A stretch of DNA of 64,000 nucleotides, taken from contig JAOANU010000011.1 in assembly GCA_034387635.1 (NCBI GenBank), positions 528,501 through 592,500 on the forward strand, read 5' to 3'. This DNA is from Rhodosporidiobolus odoratus. Lineage: Eukaryota; Basidiomycota; Microbotryomycetes; Sporidiobolales; Sporidiobolaceae. Both the position numbers and the translations under genes were made by a program. Every line of letters starts with the position of its first letter. Within the stretch, counting starts at the first letter, position 1. Positions 32,447 to 42,260 of this stretch are shown in pieces. Below the pieces are notes generated by a model, which ran no database searches, had not been told where the DNA came from, and saw only the letters and a list, made by a program, of their open reading frames with translations.

Positions 32447-34787
32447 ATGGCTGCTGTACCGGGTCTCGCTGTGCTGCTCTTGCTCGGAGGCAGATCGACG
32501 CGAATGGGAGAGCCGAAGCACCTCCTCCCGCATCCGCTCTCCAGCCAGCCGCTGTACCTGCACCATCTCGACATGCTCACACAGCTCGAGCGCGATGAAT
32601 ACTTTCCGAGCGGTGTGTTTGTCAGCGCGAGGGAGGATCAGCGCGATGGACTGAAATTGCCCGAGGTGCGTTTTCTGTTCCTCCTCCTCGTTCCCGTACA
32701 GCCGGCTAACGCTTGTGTACCCAGACCGTTCAAGTCATACTAGACGACCCTTCCCTCGACATCGGACCCGCCGGCGGAATCTTACAAGCCTTTTCCTCCC
32801 GCCCGAATGCGACTTGGCTTCTCCTCGCCGTCGACCTCCCCTTCATCACCCGCGACTCGATTCTGCACCTTCTTTCCTCTCACTCACCTGTCTCGCCTGT
32901 ATCCCTCTACCTCCACCCCGAAGACGGAAACCCGGAGCCGCTCTTCTCCATCTGGACGCCGCCCGCCTTGAAGCAGCTCGAGGAGAACTGCAAGAAGGGG
33001 AAGAGTGGACCGTGCCGAGCTGCCAAGGATATTTGGGGCGGCAAAATCATCGAGGGAAAGGGTGGTGTGAAGGTGCTCGAAGAGAATTGGGTGCGCGATG
33101 CCGACACGAAGGAAGAGTGGGGCGCGGCGATTGAGGCTCTTTCTGGGGGAATCAAGGTGAGTTCACACTTCCTCCTTCGCTCCGAGCGCCTTAGACCTGA
33201 CGGGGTCGTCGTTAGTGCCTGTAGACCGCGAAGTCGCTTCCGCCAACTCCCCTTCTTTTTCCCGATGTTTCCGTTTCTTTCTCGACCGCGCAGCCAACCT
33301 TTGCGCCCAGACGGCGTCGTCACATCCCCTTCGCTTCCGCCATCGATCGCATCCACGAACTCTCCCTATGCCGTCCTGCTAGCAGTGCACCGCGCCCCTT
33401 ACCATGTCCTCCCTCGGCCTTCTCAGCTACGACAACCAGCGCATCTTCCTCTCCCTTGCCTACTCTACCGCTCACACATGCTGTGGGCCATACCAGCGCC
33501 TCCGATATCCTCGCCGTCTTTCCACATCCTCTGCAAGACAACTCAGCCATGGACGGCTATGCCCTGCCATCTTCTCTTCTGGCCTCTGCTTCACCTTCTT
33601 CTCCCACTTCCCTACCTATTCTCGGTCGCATCATCGCCGGAGACCCTCCTCCACCTTCAAGTTATGTCAGCGCACTCGGTACGCAAGGTTGCTGGGAAGT
33701 CATGACCGGCGCCGTCTTTCCATCAGAAGCATCCGATGCGGTGGTCAAAGTGGAAGATGCCGAGCTTACGCAGGAACGGGACAGCGAGGGCCGAGCTTTT
33801 GTGCGTTTCTCGGGATCTGTCAGAGAGCGGCAGAATAGGCGGAAGAGGGGTGAGCAGGTTCAGCGTGGAGATGTCGTGCTGAGGAGAGGTCAACGGATCA
33901 CGCCGGAAAAGGTGATGCTCCTTGCGGCCGTCGGGGTGGCGGAACTCGCCGTCCAGCCAGACTCGAATGCGTCACAGCCTCGGCCAGCGCACAAAGGAAA
34001 GGTCGGAATCCTCAGCACCGGCAAAGAGATCATCTGTCTCGCATCTCTCTCCCCCGGCGTAGAACCTTCTCCTGGACAAGTGATCGACTGCGTAACGCCG
34101 TATCTCTCCGCCGTCCTCTCCTCTCTCGGCTACGACCCCATCCTCCTCCCCGCCTCCGGCGATTCCTCCTCCTCCTTCGCATCCTCCGTCTCCGCTGCCC
34201 TTTCCCCATGTTCATCCTCTCCTGTCCCGCTCGACATGCTCAGTACCACCGCCGGCGTTTCGCTCGGCGTAACCGACCATCTCCCTTCTACCCTCTCCTC
34301 CCTCGGTCTCACCCAAATCTTCCATGGCGTTTCCATTCGCCCTGGAGCGCCAGTCATGCTTTCCCTCCACACCAACCCTGATACCGGCAGAAAGACTCCG
34401 GTCCTATCGTTGCCCGGGAACCCGATGGCGTCGGCGGTGGGGATGAGGAGTTTCGGGAGAGAAGTCCTGAATTGTTTAGGAGGCATCGAGGGGAGGGAAA
34501 CAGGGTGGGAGGAGTTCGAGGTTCCCACATCGGAGGGTGGGGTAGACGAGGAGGAAGCTCGAGCGTGGTTTGAGTTGGTGGAGAAGGTAAAGGAGGGATC
34601 GACGAGCTTCTTTGCGCTCCCGCTTGATCAAGAGGGGAAGAAGCCGATGTTGATGGTGCCAGGACGGCATTCGAAGGGAATCAGGGTCGGGCCATGCGCT
34701 TTAGGGAGTCTGGTACACGGGCAGGCTTGGGTAAGAATCGAAGGTGTCGAGGGTGGAGGAAAGAGGGCGATGTGGTGTAGGTTCTGA
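32447..34787 (+). CDS. MobA-MoeA fusion: molybdenum cofactor guanylyltransferase joined to molybdenum insertase
   Basis: Predicted 714 aa in three exons: 32447-32665, 32725-33156, 33294-34787, all phase 0. Residues 1-217 are MobA, which transfers GMP to Mo-molybdopterin: LLLLGGRSTRMGEPKHLL (nucleotide-binding loop LxGGxxxRMGxxK), DIGPAGGILQAF, LLLAVDLPFI (the metal/GTP Asp) and NPEPLFSIW. Residues ~218-714 are MoeA, which inserts molybdate: HAVGHTSASDILAVF, DNSAMDGYAL, RIIAGDP, GCWEVMTGAVFP, RRGQRITPEKVMLLAAVGV, GILSTGKEI, TTAGVSLGVTDHL and LPGNPMASAV. No MogA domain is present, unlike the eukaryotic Cnx1/gephyrin fusion. The join is spliced in frame by a GTGAGT...GCGCAG intron (33157-33293). 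Its divergent neighbour is an enzyme family that requires the cofactor MobA makes, so coupled function is inferred. It converges with RPR2, whose stop lies about 120 bp away. Confidence 0.88.
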
Positions 34788-34905
34788 TGCACTTCCCCAC
34801 TTTCCAGCATTTCTCCCGTCCTCCGAAGCGTACAGCGCTGTACGGTGCCTACCACTCGCTATACCTTGTACTTGCTCTCCGGCTAGCCCGCGCGGCAAGT
34901 CCACT

Positions 34906-35787
34906 TCACGCCTGGCGGTATTCGTCCTGCGCCAATACCTCGTTTCCCCTGATCGTGACGTGGCCCTCCCGCTGGAAGAGAGGCGGCTGACGCGCCTGCC
35001 TGCGTTCACGCTCCTCTCGCCTTGTTCTCTTGCTCTTGCTCAGTGGGGCAGTCGAGGCAACGGCTTCAGCGAGAGGCGCCTGGGCGGCATGTTCGGCGGA
35101 AGCAGCAGGGGCCTCGGGGCAGAGGTGGGGCGACGCGGGAAGACGCCGTTGGCTCTGGCAGGAGGTGCAGGTGTGGACGACAAGGTGGCCGTGGGGACCG
35201 GAAGCTGTACATGGAGTTGAGGTCAGCATTACTGCCTGCTACGACGACTGGAGAAAGCGAAAGACGTACGCTTGATTCGGACACGCGAGGTCATTCCGGG
35301 TACGAGAACACCACCGCAGCCTTTGCACTTGGTCCGCTTGACCGCAGGATCCCTAGACATAGCAAGGGTCAATCAGGCGAGTGGGGAAGACGGGACGGAT
35401 AGTAGTGCACATTCTGACGGTCGCTTTCTTCGCAACCTCGACCATCTCCTTGGCGAGGTGGCGCGAGACAGGCAAGAGCGAGTCTTTTGCTCTTCGTCGC
35501 TGCCTTGGTGGCTTCTTTGCCCCGGCGGGCTGTCCCTCCTTGACATGCATTTCCGCATCCGACATGGGAGTGTCTTCCTCCCTCGCTTGCTGATGCACGT
35601 CCTTTACGAACGTTCTCGTGTTCTTTGTTCGGCGCTTCCCTGGTGTCCGCGCCTGGGCCGTAGGCGGGAGTGCCGAACTGATGAGGACGGATGCCTGATA
35701 GAGGTAGTTGAGGCGTTGTAGCGCATCCCGGTTGACGACTGGAGTAGCGGGAGTAGGCGCCGAAGGTTCTTTCTGTTTTTTGGCCAT
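34906..35787 (-). CDS. RPR2: RNase P/MRP protein subunit Rpr2/Rpp21-like
   Basis: Predicted 252 aa in three exons: 35787-35411, 35352-35270, 35204-34906. The family core is visible: NRDALQRLNYLYQASVL, SRHLAKEMVEVAKKATVRM, RTKCKGCGGVLVPGMTSRVR and LVVHTCTSCQSQRR. The CxxC pairs (CKGC and CTSC) form the zinc ribbon of Rpp21/Rpr2/Snm1. These proteins bind the catalytic RNA of RNase P, which removes tRNA 5' leaders in the nucleus. A basic insertion of about 60 residues (GKRRTKNTR, PPRQRRRAKD) sits between the N-terminal helices and is longer than I expect in the family. The C-terminal third is Ala/Arg-rich. Whether it serves RNase P or MRP cannot be told from sequence. Confidence 0.8.
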
Positions 35788-36103
35788 TCTAGTGGAGATT
35801 GAGCGAGCAGAGTGAGATCGAGGACAACAAGTTCGCTTTCACCAAGTCTCCGTGTCCTCAAATCTCTTTTCATCATCTCGCTTCTCATCTAGCATCTCCC
35901 GAGCGCACCCAGAACGTCGACCACAATACAGTACGGTACCGCCGCCAAGTGAGCCTGATTTGCCGCCTGCTCTCCTCGCCGTAATCCCCTATCCGCCTCT
36001 GTCCGATCAGCAAGCCGCCGTTCGCTTCAGCACCTCGCCAAGGACGCCAAAGGGCAGACGCGCAACCCACCTCGACTTTCCGCACAGCAGTCCACCTTCG
36101 GCC
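35788..36103. other. Divergent spacer, RPR2 to MFS transporter
   Basis: A 316-bp gap between two divergent starts. An open frame continues upstream of the transporter ATG but has no ATG of its own (it begins GTG), so I treat it as leader or promoter sequence. Confidence 0.5.
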
Positions 36104-38399
36104 ATGACGTCGAGCTCGACGGAAACAACGCCTCTGCTGGCCCGAAAATCGGAGGACGATGTTGATGACCCGACAAGAATGCCAAAGGGCAGGCGCAACA
36201 TTATTCTCTGCGCCGTCTGGCTCGGCGTATTCCTTGGTGAGTCTGCCCTCACCCACCAATTAGGGCAAGGCTGACATGTGACCTGTGCAGGCGCTCTTGA
36301 CGGAACTATTGTTGGTATTTTCTTCCTTTCCTCCTGCGTCTCGTCTGTTCTACCTTGTACTAAGTTGTCCAATACTTTAGGTTGCCACCCTCATCTCGGA
36401 CGTCTCTTCCTCCTTTCAAAAGTCCAACCAAGCCGGTCTCCTCGGGACAAGCTACCTCCTCAGCACCGCAACTTTTACTCCCCTGTATGGCCGCCTGGCA
36501 GACATTATCGGCAGGCGGAACGCTCTCTTGATGGCTCTCACCCTATTCACCTCGGGTACGGCGCTATGCGGCTTTGCGCCGTCCATGACTATGCTGCTTA
36601 TCGGCAGGTTGATCGCTGGGATGGGAGGTGCGCCCTCTCCGTCTTCCCCTTATTCCACGTGAACATGTCTAACTTGCATTCGACCGCAGGTGGCGGTCTG
36701 ATGGCTGTTTCTTCCATCACTTGCTCCGACCTCGTCCCGCTCAAGCAACGAGCCCTATTCCAAGGCCTCGCCAATTTGTGGTTCGGAGCCGGCTCAGGCT
36801 TGGGAGGTCCTCTAGGCGGCTTCATCTCTGACAGATTCGGCTGGCGAACAGCTTTTATCGGTGAGTCCTCTCTATACTCGTCACGGGGCGATACAGATAC
36901 AGCTGACGCGTTACTCACCACAGGTCAACTACCTATCCTCGTCTTCGCTGCTTTCCTCGTCTTCCGCTACTTGCGATACCGTATTCCCGGTCAAGGCAAG
37001 AGCAAGCGCGAAATGGTCCGAAGAATCGACTACCTCGGCTCCCTGACGCTCGTCATCAGTGTGCGCCCGCTTTCCCTCCCTCACATCTCGTGTTGCTCCC
37101 GCTTATCATGCGATTTCTGCACTGTTGCAGCTTGGCTCCCTCCTTTTCTCCCTTTCGTTCAAGAACGACCGCAATCTGCCATGGAGCAGTCCGCTCGTAT
37201 GGGTACCATTGGTCATGTGGGCCGTTGCCGGCGTAGCCTTTGTTCTGGTCGAGGCCTACTGGTCCCCTGAGCCTGTCATGCCTCTGCGGTACGCTCCATA
37301 CCCTCTAGAGCTTCGTATGAGTGCTCAATCCAATCCGTCACAGCCTCCTCGGAGATCGCAACGGCCTCTTCGTGGCCCTCGCCAACTTTACCGTCTCCTT
37401 CGTCTCGTTCTCGATACTTTACTTCTTCCCACAATTCTTCGAGATCGTTAAGCAGAACACGGCCTCTCAGGCAGGCGCCCACCTGTTGCCCAACTCCATT
37501 GCCCTGTCCATCGGTTCCCTTTTTGCCGGTTTCGTACGTTTCCCTCCCCTCTCTCTCTCCTCCATTCTGACTCTTCGCCCTCCTGTCGCTATCGCTATTG
37601 GTTCTGATGGTACGCACGTACGCAGGTCATCCGCAAAACAGGTCGCTACTACTGGCTCATCGTCATCTCGTCCTCCTTCCCCATCATAGCCCTCACCTCG
37701 TTCGTCTTCCTCGACGAAAACAGCGGTTGGGTCCAATCCTGGCTCTCCATACTGCCGAGCGGCTTCGGGTTCGCGAGTGTCATCACGGCGGGTCTCAGTG
37801 CGTTTTCATCTCGTTCCTTGCGTCCCTTGTAGTTCGCTATTGACGAGAGAACTCTTCCCAGTCGCTCTCATCGCCTCTGTCGACCGGTCAGAAATGGCCA
37901 CCGCTACCGGATTGACTTATCTCTTCCGCTACGTCGGTCAAGTCGTCGGAGTCGCCTCGAGTGCTTCGGTCCTTCAAACCGTCCTGAATGATCAGTTGCA
38001 GAAACGTATAACGGGAGAGGGGTCTGCCAAGGTTCGCTGCACTCCATCACGAGACGGTCACTCGTCCCCCCTCTTTTCTAATTGCGTTCAGTCACTCACG
38101 TTTCGACTGCTTTTCACTCGTAGATCATCGATCAAATCCGCCATGTCTCGACTTCGATTCCCTCCCTCCCTCTCCCTCTGCAACAAGCCGCCCGAACCTC
38201 CTACCACCTAGCTCTTCGCGCCGTGTTCCTCCTAAACCTTGTCGTGGCAGTATTGTGTTTCTTGTCGACTTTGCCGATTAGGGAGATGAAGTTACCGGGG
38301 AGTTTTGAGGAGGAGGAGGTTAGGCGCGCAGCGGCTAGGGGGGAGGGGGACGAGGAGGGGGGACCCGAGCGAGAGGGAGGGGGAGATGGACAGGCCTAG
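36104..38399 (+). CDS. MFS multidrug/amino-acid transporter, DHA2-type (14 helices)
   Basis: Predicted 557 aa in ten exons: 36104-36236, 36291-36310, 36381-36627, 36690-36860, 36924-37060, 37131-37288, 37344-37533, 37626-37797, 37862-38031, 38124-38399. A short charged cytosolic N-terminus precedes the first helix, which ends in the DHA2 signature LDGTIVATLI. The major-facilitator motif GRLADIIGRR follows helix 2, and GGLMAVSSITCSDLVPLKQR and GGPLGGFISDRFGWR match motifs of helices 4-6. The total of hydrophobic stretches suits 14 membrane spans, as in vacuolar basic amino-acid (VBA) and drug:proton antiporters. The C-terminal tail is Glu/Gly/Arg-rich. Exon 2 has only 20 nt. Substrate is unknown. 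It could sit in the vacuolar or plasma membrane. Confidence 0.85.
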
Positions 38400-38577
38400 T
38401 TGGGCCTGTCGATCAAACTAGTAGAAGAACAGCGGAGATTGGTTTCTCGCGTGACTGCCATAGAATGTGTGTCTTGAGTTATCTCATCCTTCATTCATCT
38501 GTCACTCTCGCGCGCCTCCGAGGATATCAGACAGACAGACGGGTATGTAAGCTACATCGGGGTTGTGGACCACTCCC

Positions 38578-40692
38578 TCAGCCCTCCTTCTTGACCTTCC
38601 ATCTCACCAATTCCAACGCTGCCGCAGCATCGTCCTGAGCACTATGTCCTTGCGTCGGATCGCCTTCCTGAATGAACTGCACAAAACAAAATCACACTCA
38701 GCTCGGGCTCATGAATCGTAAGCCATGAGTGGGCCGGAGGGGGGGGGCGCACCTTGCCCAGGATTTCCTTTGTCAGATTGCGCAGGGAGTGGCGCCAGGT
38801 CCCACCATTCGGATGTGGGAAAAGCTGCTCGAATCATCGATGTCCTGTCAGCAGCCCCTCTCTTGACGAACCTTGAAAAGCGAAGAGGAAGGAGTAGGAG
38901 GAGAAGAGAAAAGAGAGACGTACGATAGCGGTATCGATAACTCTATCATGCACCACCCGCAACGCTTTCAGATCATTCTCCAACCCGTGACCCACCAACA
39001 CCGTCTTCTCGTCCACAAACTGTCCCAGCGCAGCCCTGACTCCATAAACATCCAACACGGCTTTGTCCCTATCCAAATCTCCCAGTTGTACCCCACTGAA
39101 ACGCGTGTTGAGGTCGATCATGGTCGAAGAAGGGGGAGGACGAACGTGTTCGTCTAGAAGAAGGGAACCGGTGGAGGAGAGGACGGTGAGACGGGCGAGG
39201 GACATGCCGGAGGTGGTGTAGATTAGTTCGCAATCCAAGGCGGCTAGGTCGACGGCTGTCGGGAGTGTTGCAAGTGAGGTAGAGGAGGAAGTCTGGCGGA
39301 GGGACGAGGTAGGGATGAAGGGAATTCGGGAGTGAAGGGCGATGGGGTCTGCGTCCTGTTTATTCGACATAAGGTAAGTAGGCGATGACCAGCGAGAAGC
39401 CAGTAGAGACAGTACCTTGAAGACGTGAGGACCGGTTTGACAAGGTGGCGCACTGGCAGATGGACAGCAGGACCAGACTCGTTGACGAGTTCCTGGCGGG
39501 TAAAAGGCAGAATCAGGTCAGGCTAGCTCGGGGCCAAGCCTCGCAAGAGACGAGGCGACGAACCTCCGACTTTTTCCGTTACCATCCGCCCGTAATGGTA
39601 GGCGCACGCATGGAGGTCTTCCTGGTACGGGAAGACAGGGTTGGGCACGAGGTTGACCTTCTCAGTTTGGACCAAAGGAAAAACACGACGTACTGGCCCT
39701 AACTGCCCCTTGACCACATAGTCCCTCTTGCATCTATCGCACGCCTTCACGTTCCCTTCCTCCGTCACGCGGTCCCCTCCCTGCCCACTGGGCACTTCCA
39801 ACAAGTACCCAAACCTACTGAGCACCTCGCGATCATGCATAAACCTGCTCACGCGTTCCCCAGTGAGTCGTCCTTTCGCCTCTTCAGCCTGGTTCGCTTG
39901 TCGCGCCACTTCGTCCTCCAGTGTTCCCGTGTCTTGGACTGTTCGAGCGGGTGATCGCTTTTTCAGCCGGGCGAGGGCTCCGATACAGGCGTTGCGGTAG
40001 GTGGCTTTGGTGGAGCGTGTGAAGAGGGTGGCTTCCTGCGTGAGGGCGTGCTTGGATGCGAGAGTGTGGCGTAGGGATGTGGGCAAGATGCCGGGCGAGT
40101 AGATGTCGAGGAACCTGTCGGAGAGGTAAAGAGCATGAGTGGGAGCGTGGTAAGAGCAGCTAGAGTTGGCCGCACTGATTGTAGAGGGTGGTGAGCATCT
40201 TTTGACGGGTTACGGTCGGGGTGTGAGCGAGGCCCTTTGGCATGGGAAGTCGGGGAGGACCAGCCTGTCGGGGTAAAAAAGGTTCAGCAAGCACGATTGT
40301 ACCAGTAAAGGTGGGTGACCCACATTCGGGGGCAGATCTTGAGTTGCTTTGGCCGGTACGGCGGTGCTCGATGTGGCTGGTCGTGCGTAGCAAGCAGCAG
40401 GATTACCCCCCGGAGCTGAAGTGGGGTTTGAGGAGGTCTTGCTCGTTGGTGCCGCCTCGCTCGCCGGGGTCTTCGCTGCGGCGTTGGCTACCTTTTTTGC
40501 TTTGAGCTGCTGTGCGGCATCTGTAGGGGCTGTACGCTTTTGCGGGAGGTGTCGAGTTGTGCTGTCCGAGGTAGTGGTTGGAGTGGGTCTGGCGGTCGAG
40601 GGACCGGGGGGCACGTGTGAGAACAAGCAGTTGTACGCTGTGCAACTTCTCCAGTCTGGACAAGTTCCAAACAAGCGAGTCGACGGGAACAT
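38578..40692 (-). CDS. REX3: REX3-type RNA 3'-5' exonuclease
   Basis: Predicted 562 aa in seven exons: 40692-40324, 40264-40176, 40114-39564, 39492-39416, 39355-38924, 38824-38753, 38676-38578. The N-terminus MFPSTRLFGTCPDW and YNCLFSHVP is the Cys/His segment found at the start of Rex3/REXO1 relatives. A mid-region zinc-like cluster reads CDRCKRDY, ACAYHYGRM, WSCCPSAS and GPHVFKDADP. The C-terminal DEDDh domain carries LDCELIYTTSGMSLARL (ExoI, with Glu), HGLENDLKALRVVHDRVIDTA (ExoII) and GHSAQDDAAAALELVRWK (ExoIII). The fourth residue of ExoI reads DCE as expected. Rex3 matures RNase MRP RNA in yeast, and its position near a gene for an RNase P/MRP subunit is probably coincidence. Confidence 0.85.
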
Positions 40693-40948
40693 TAGTCGAA
40701 AGTAGGTAAGAGGGGAACCAAGCCCTCTGGATCTGCTCGTCTTGGAGTGCCAAGCGCTCGTGGACGAATGGGGTGGATCGACAGCATACTAATCTACGAG
40801 ACGTATCCAGTCCTCGCTTGCTCGCTTTGCTGGGTTCGACCCGCTTTGACCTCGGTGGCTCCTTTTCCCCCTCAATTCGTGTCAACTCTGCTCTGCTCTG
40901 CTCAGCTCTGACAGTTTGTCCAGTACAGACACTCACTTTACGAGCACT

Positions 40949-41424
40949 ATGCTCGCACTCCAGGCTGCTGCCCGCGTTGCTCGTCCTGTACGTACTCTTC
41001 TGAGCTGGTCGTCGTCTCTCCTCTCCTCCTCTTCTGCCCTTCCCATCCTCTCCCATGAGCTTACGCTAGATTGCTCCCCAGGCCACTCGCCACATCCGTC
41101 AATTCCACGTCGAGAATAACGTCAACAACAACTTTCCCTTGTCAGCCCAGCTTTCGCTGCTTCTCCTGGCGTCCTCCCCGGTCCTTCCCGTTCCTTCTCA
41201 AGCTGACCTCTTCCCCCCTTGCCACCTCGACCAGCAAGTATGAAGGGCCCTCAAAGGTCAAGTTTACCGCTGGACTGATCGGCCTGTTTGGACTCGGAGC
41301 GGTAGCTCCTTTCCTCGCTGCCGGATTCCAGCTGTCAGTTTCGTTTTCTTCTTTCCTGGTCGATTGGACGGAGACAGCCGGCTAATCAAACGGGCGAGTC
41401 TACAGTCACAATGCGGCAGCTTGA
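40949..41424 (+). CDS. Cytochrome c oxidase small subunit (COX8/COX7C-like), copy 1
   Basis: Predicted 71 aa in four exons: 40949-40987, 41082-41140, 41235-41333, 41406-41424. A short Ala/Arg presequence (MLALQAAARVARPATRHIRQ) is followed by FHVENNVNNNFPFKYEGPSK and a single membrane helix (GLIGLFGLGAVAPFLAAGFQ). The H-x-E-N...N-x-P-F pattern before one helix is that of mammalian COX7C / fungal Cox8, in the inner membrane. The last exon adds only LHNAAA. A second, related gene lies 270 bp downstream on the same strand. Confidence 0.8.
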
Positions 41425-41695
41425 ACGTACCGGGGAGGCACAAGAGCGTTGTACAGCAGCTTGAGCAACTCAAGAAGGCTCTGGAGAAGCTTCGCTGCTT
41501 TTACCCCTCGACTGTTCCCAACGACTCTCGCTTCTTCTCCTCTCACGACTTCCTTCCTTTGCTGCGTACCCCTTCCCCCTTACTACGACGAGACGCATGT
41601 CCCTTGCTTTGCCTCGGTATCCTTCGGAACCGCTTCGCTCGTTATTTTCTTTAGCAGCTTTTGCCTCGAGACCTCCATACGTCGACCACACCTTC

Positions 41696-42113
41696 ATGCT
41701 CGGTGCCTCTTTCCATCGCTATCTGCTACCCCTTCGCGCGTCCGTCCGTTCGGCACGCGGCTATCATGGCGAGAACAAGGTCGGACAGAACTTTCCCTTC
41801 CGTGCGTTCTTTTCCTCCATCCCCTTGGCCAGCTCCTCCTTCTTCCTCTTCTTCCCCGGCGTACTTGCCTGCCCCGCCTCATCGAGAGGATTGAATACTC
41901 GTCCCTTTGAAGGCTACGGTGGTACCTCCCGAGCGCGTTTCACAGCGGCCTATTGGGGTCTCCTCGTCGGAGTCGGCTTCTTCGGCGTTCCCGGCCTTGC
42001 CTGGTGGCTGCAGACGGTGCGCTAATCGCTGATCTCACTCTGGTCTTGTGCCATTCCGAGCTGACTCTTCTGTCGAGTCCTTTATGTAGGGCAAGTTCAA
42101 GGGTACCCTCTGA
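41696..42113 (+). CDS. Cytochrome c oxidase small subunit (COX8/COX7C-like), copy 2
   Basis: Predicted 77 aa in three exons: 41696-41801, 41913-42016, 42090-42113. It aligns with the gene just upstream: GYHGENKVGQNFPFRYGGTS against QFHVENNVNNNFPFKYEGPS, with an intron at the same place after NFPF. One membrane helix (YWGLLVGVGFFGVPGLAWWL) and a basic tail (GKFKGTL) follow. The N-terminus (SFHRYLLPLRASVRSARG) suits a mitochondrial presequence. The helix is more aromatic than in copy 1, so the two have diverged a good deal. One may be the canonical subunit and the other an isoform or a different small subunit. Confidence 0.72.
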
Positions 42114-42260
42114 GCCGAACAATCAGTAACAGGAAGTAGTGCAGCAGTATAGTATGACAACAACGAATCGGATAGTACTACTGCCAAGACGGACCAGTTC
42201 GCACAAAAGAGACAAACAAACGAGAGGAAAACCGAAGATCTATGAGAAAAAACCCTCCTT

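Noticed and set aside
35852..36103. Longer N-terminus for the MFS transporter
   Set aside because: The upstream frame is open but starts with GTG. The ATG at 36104 gives a normal short cytosolic tail.
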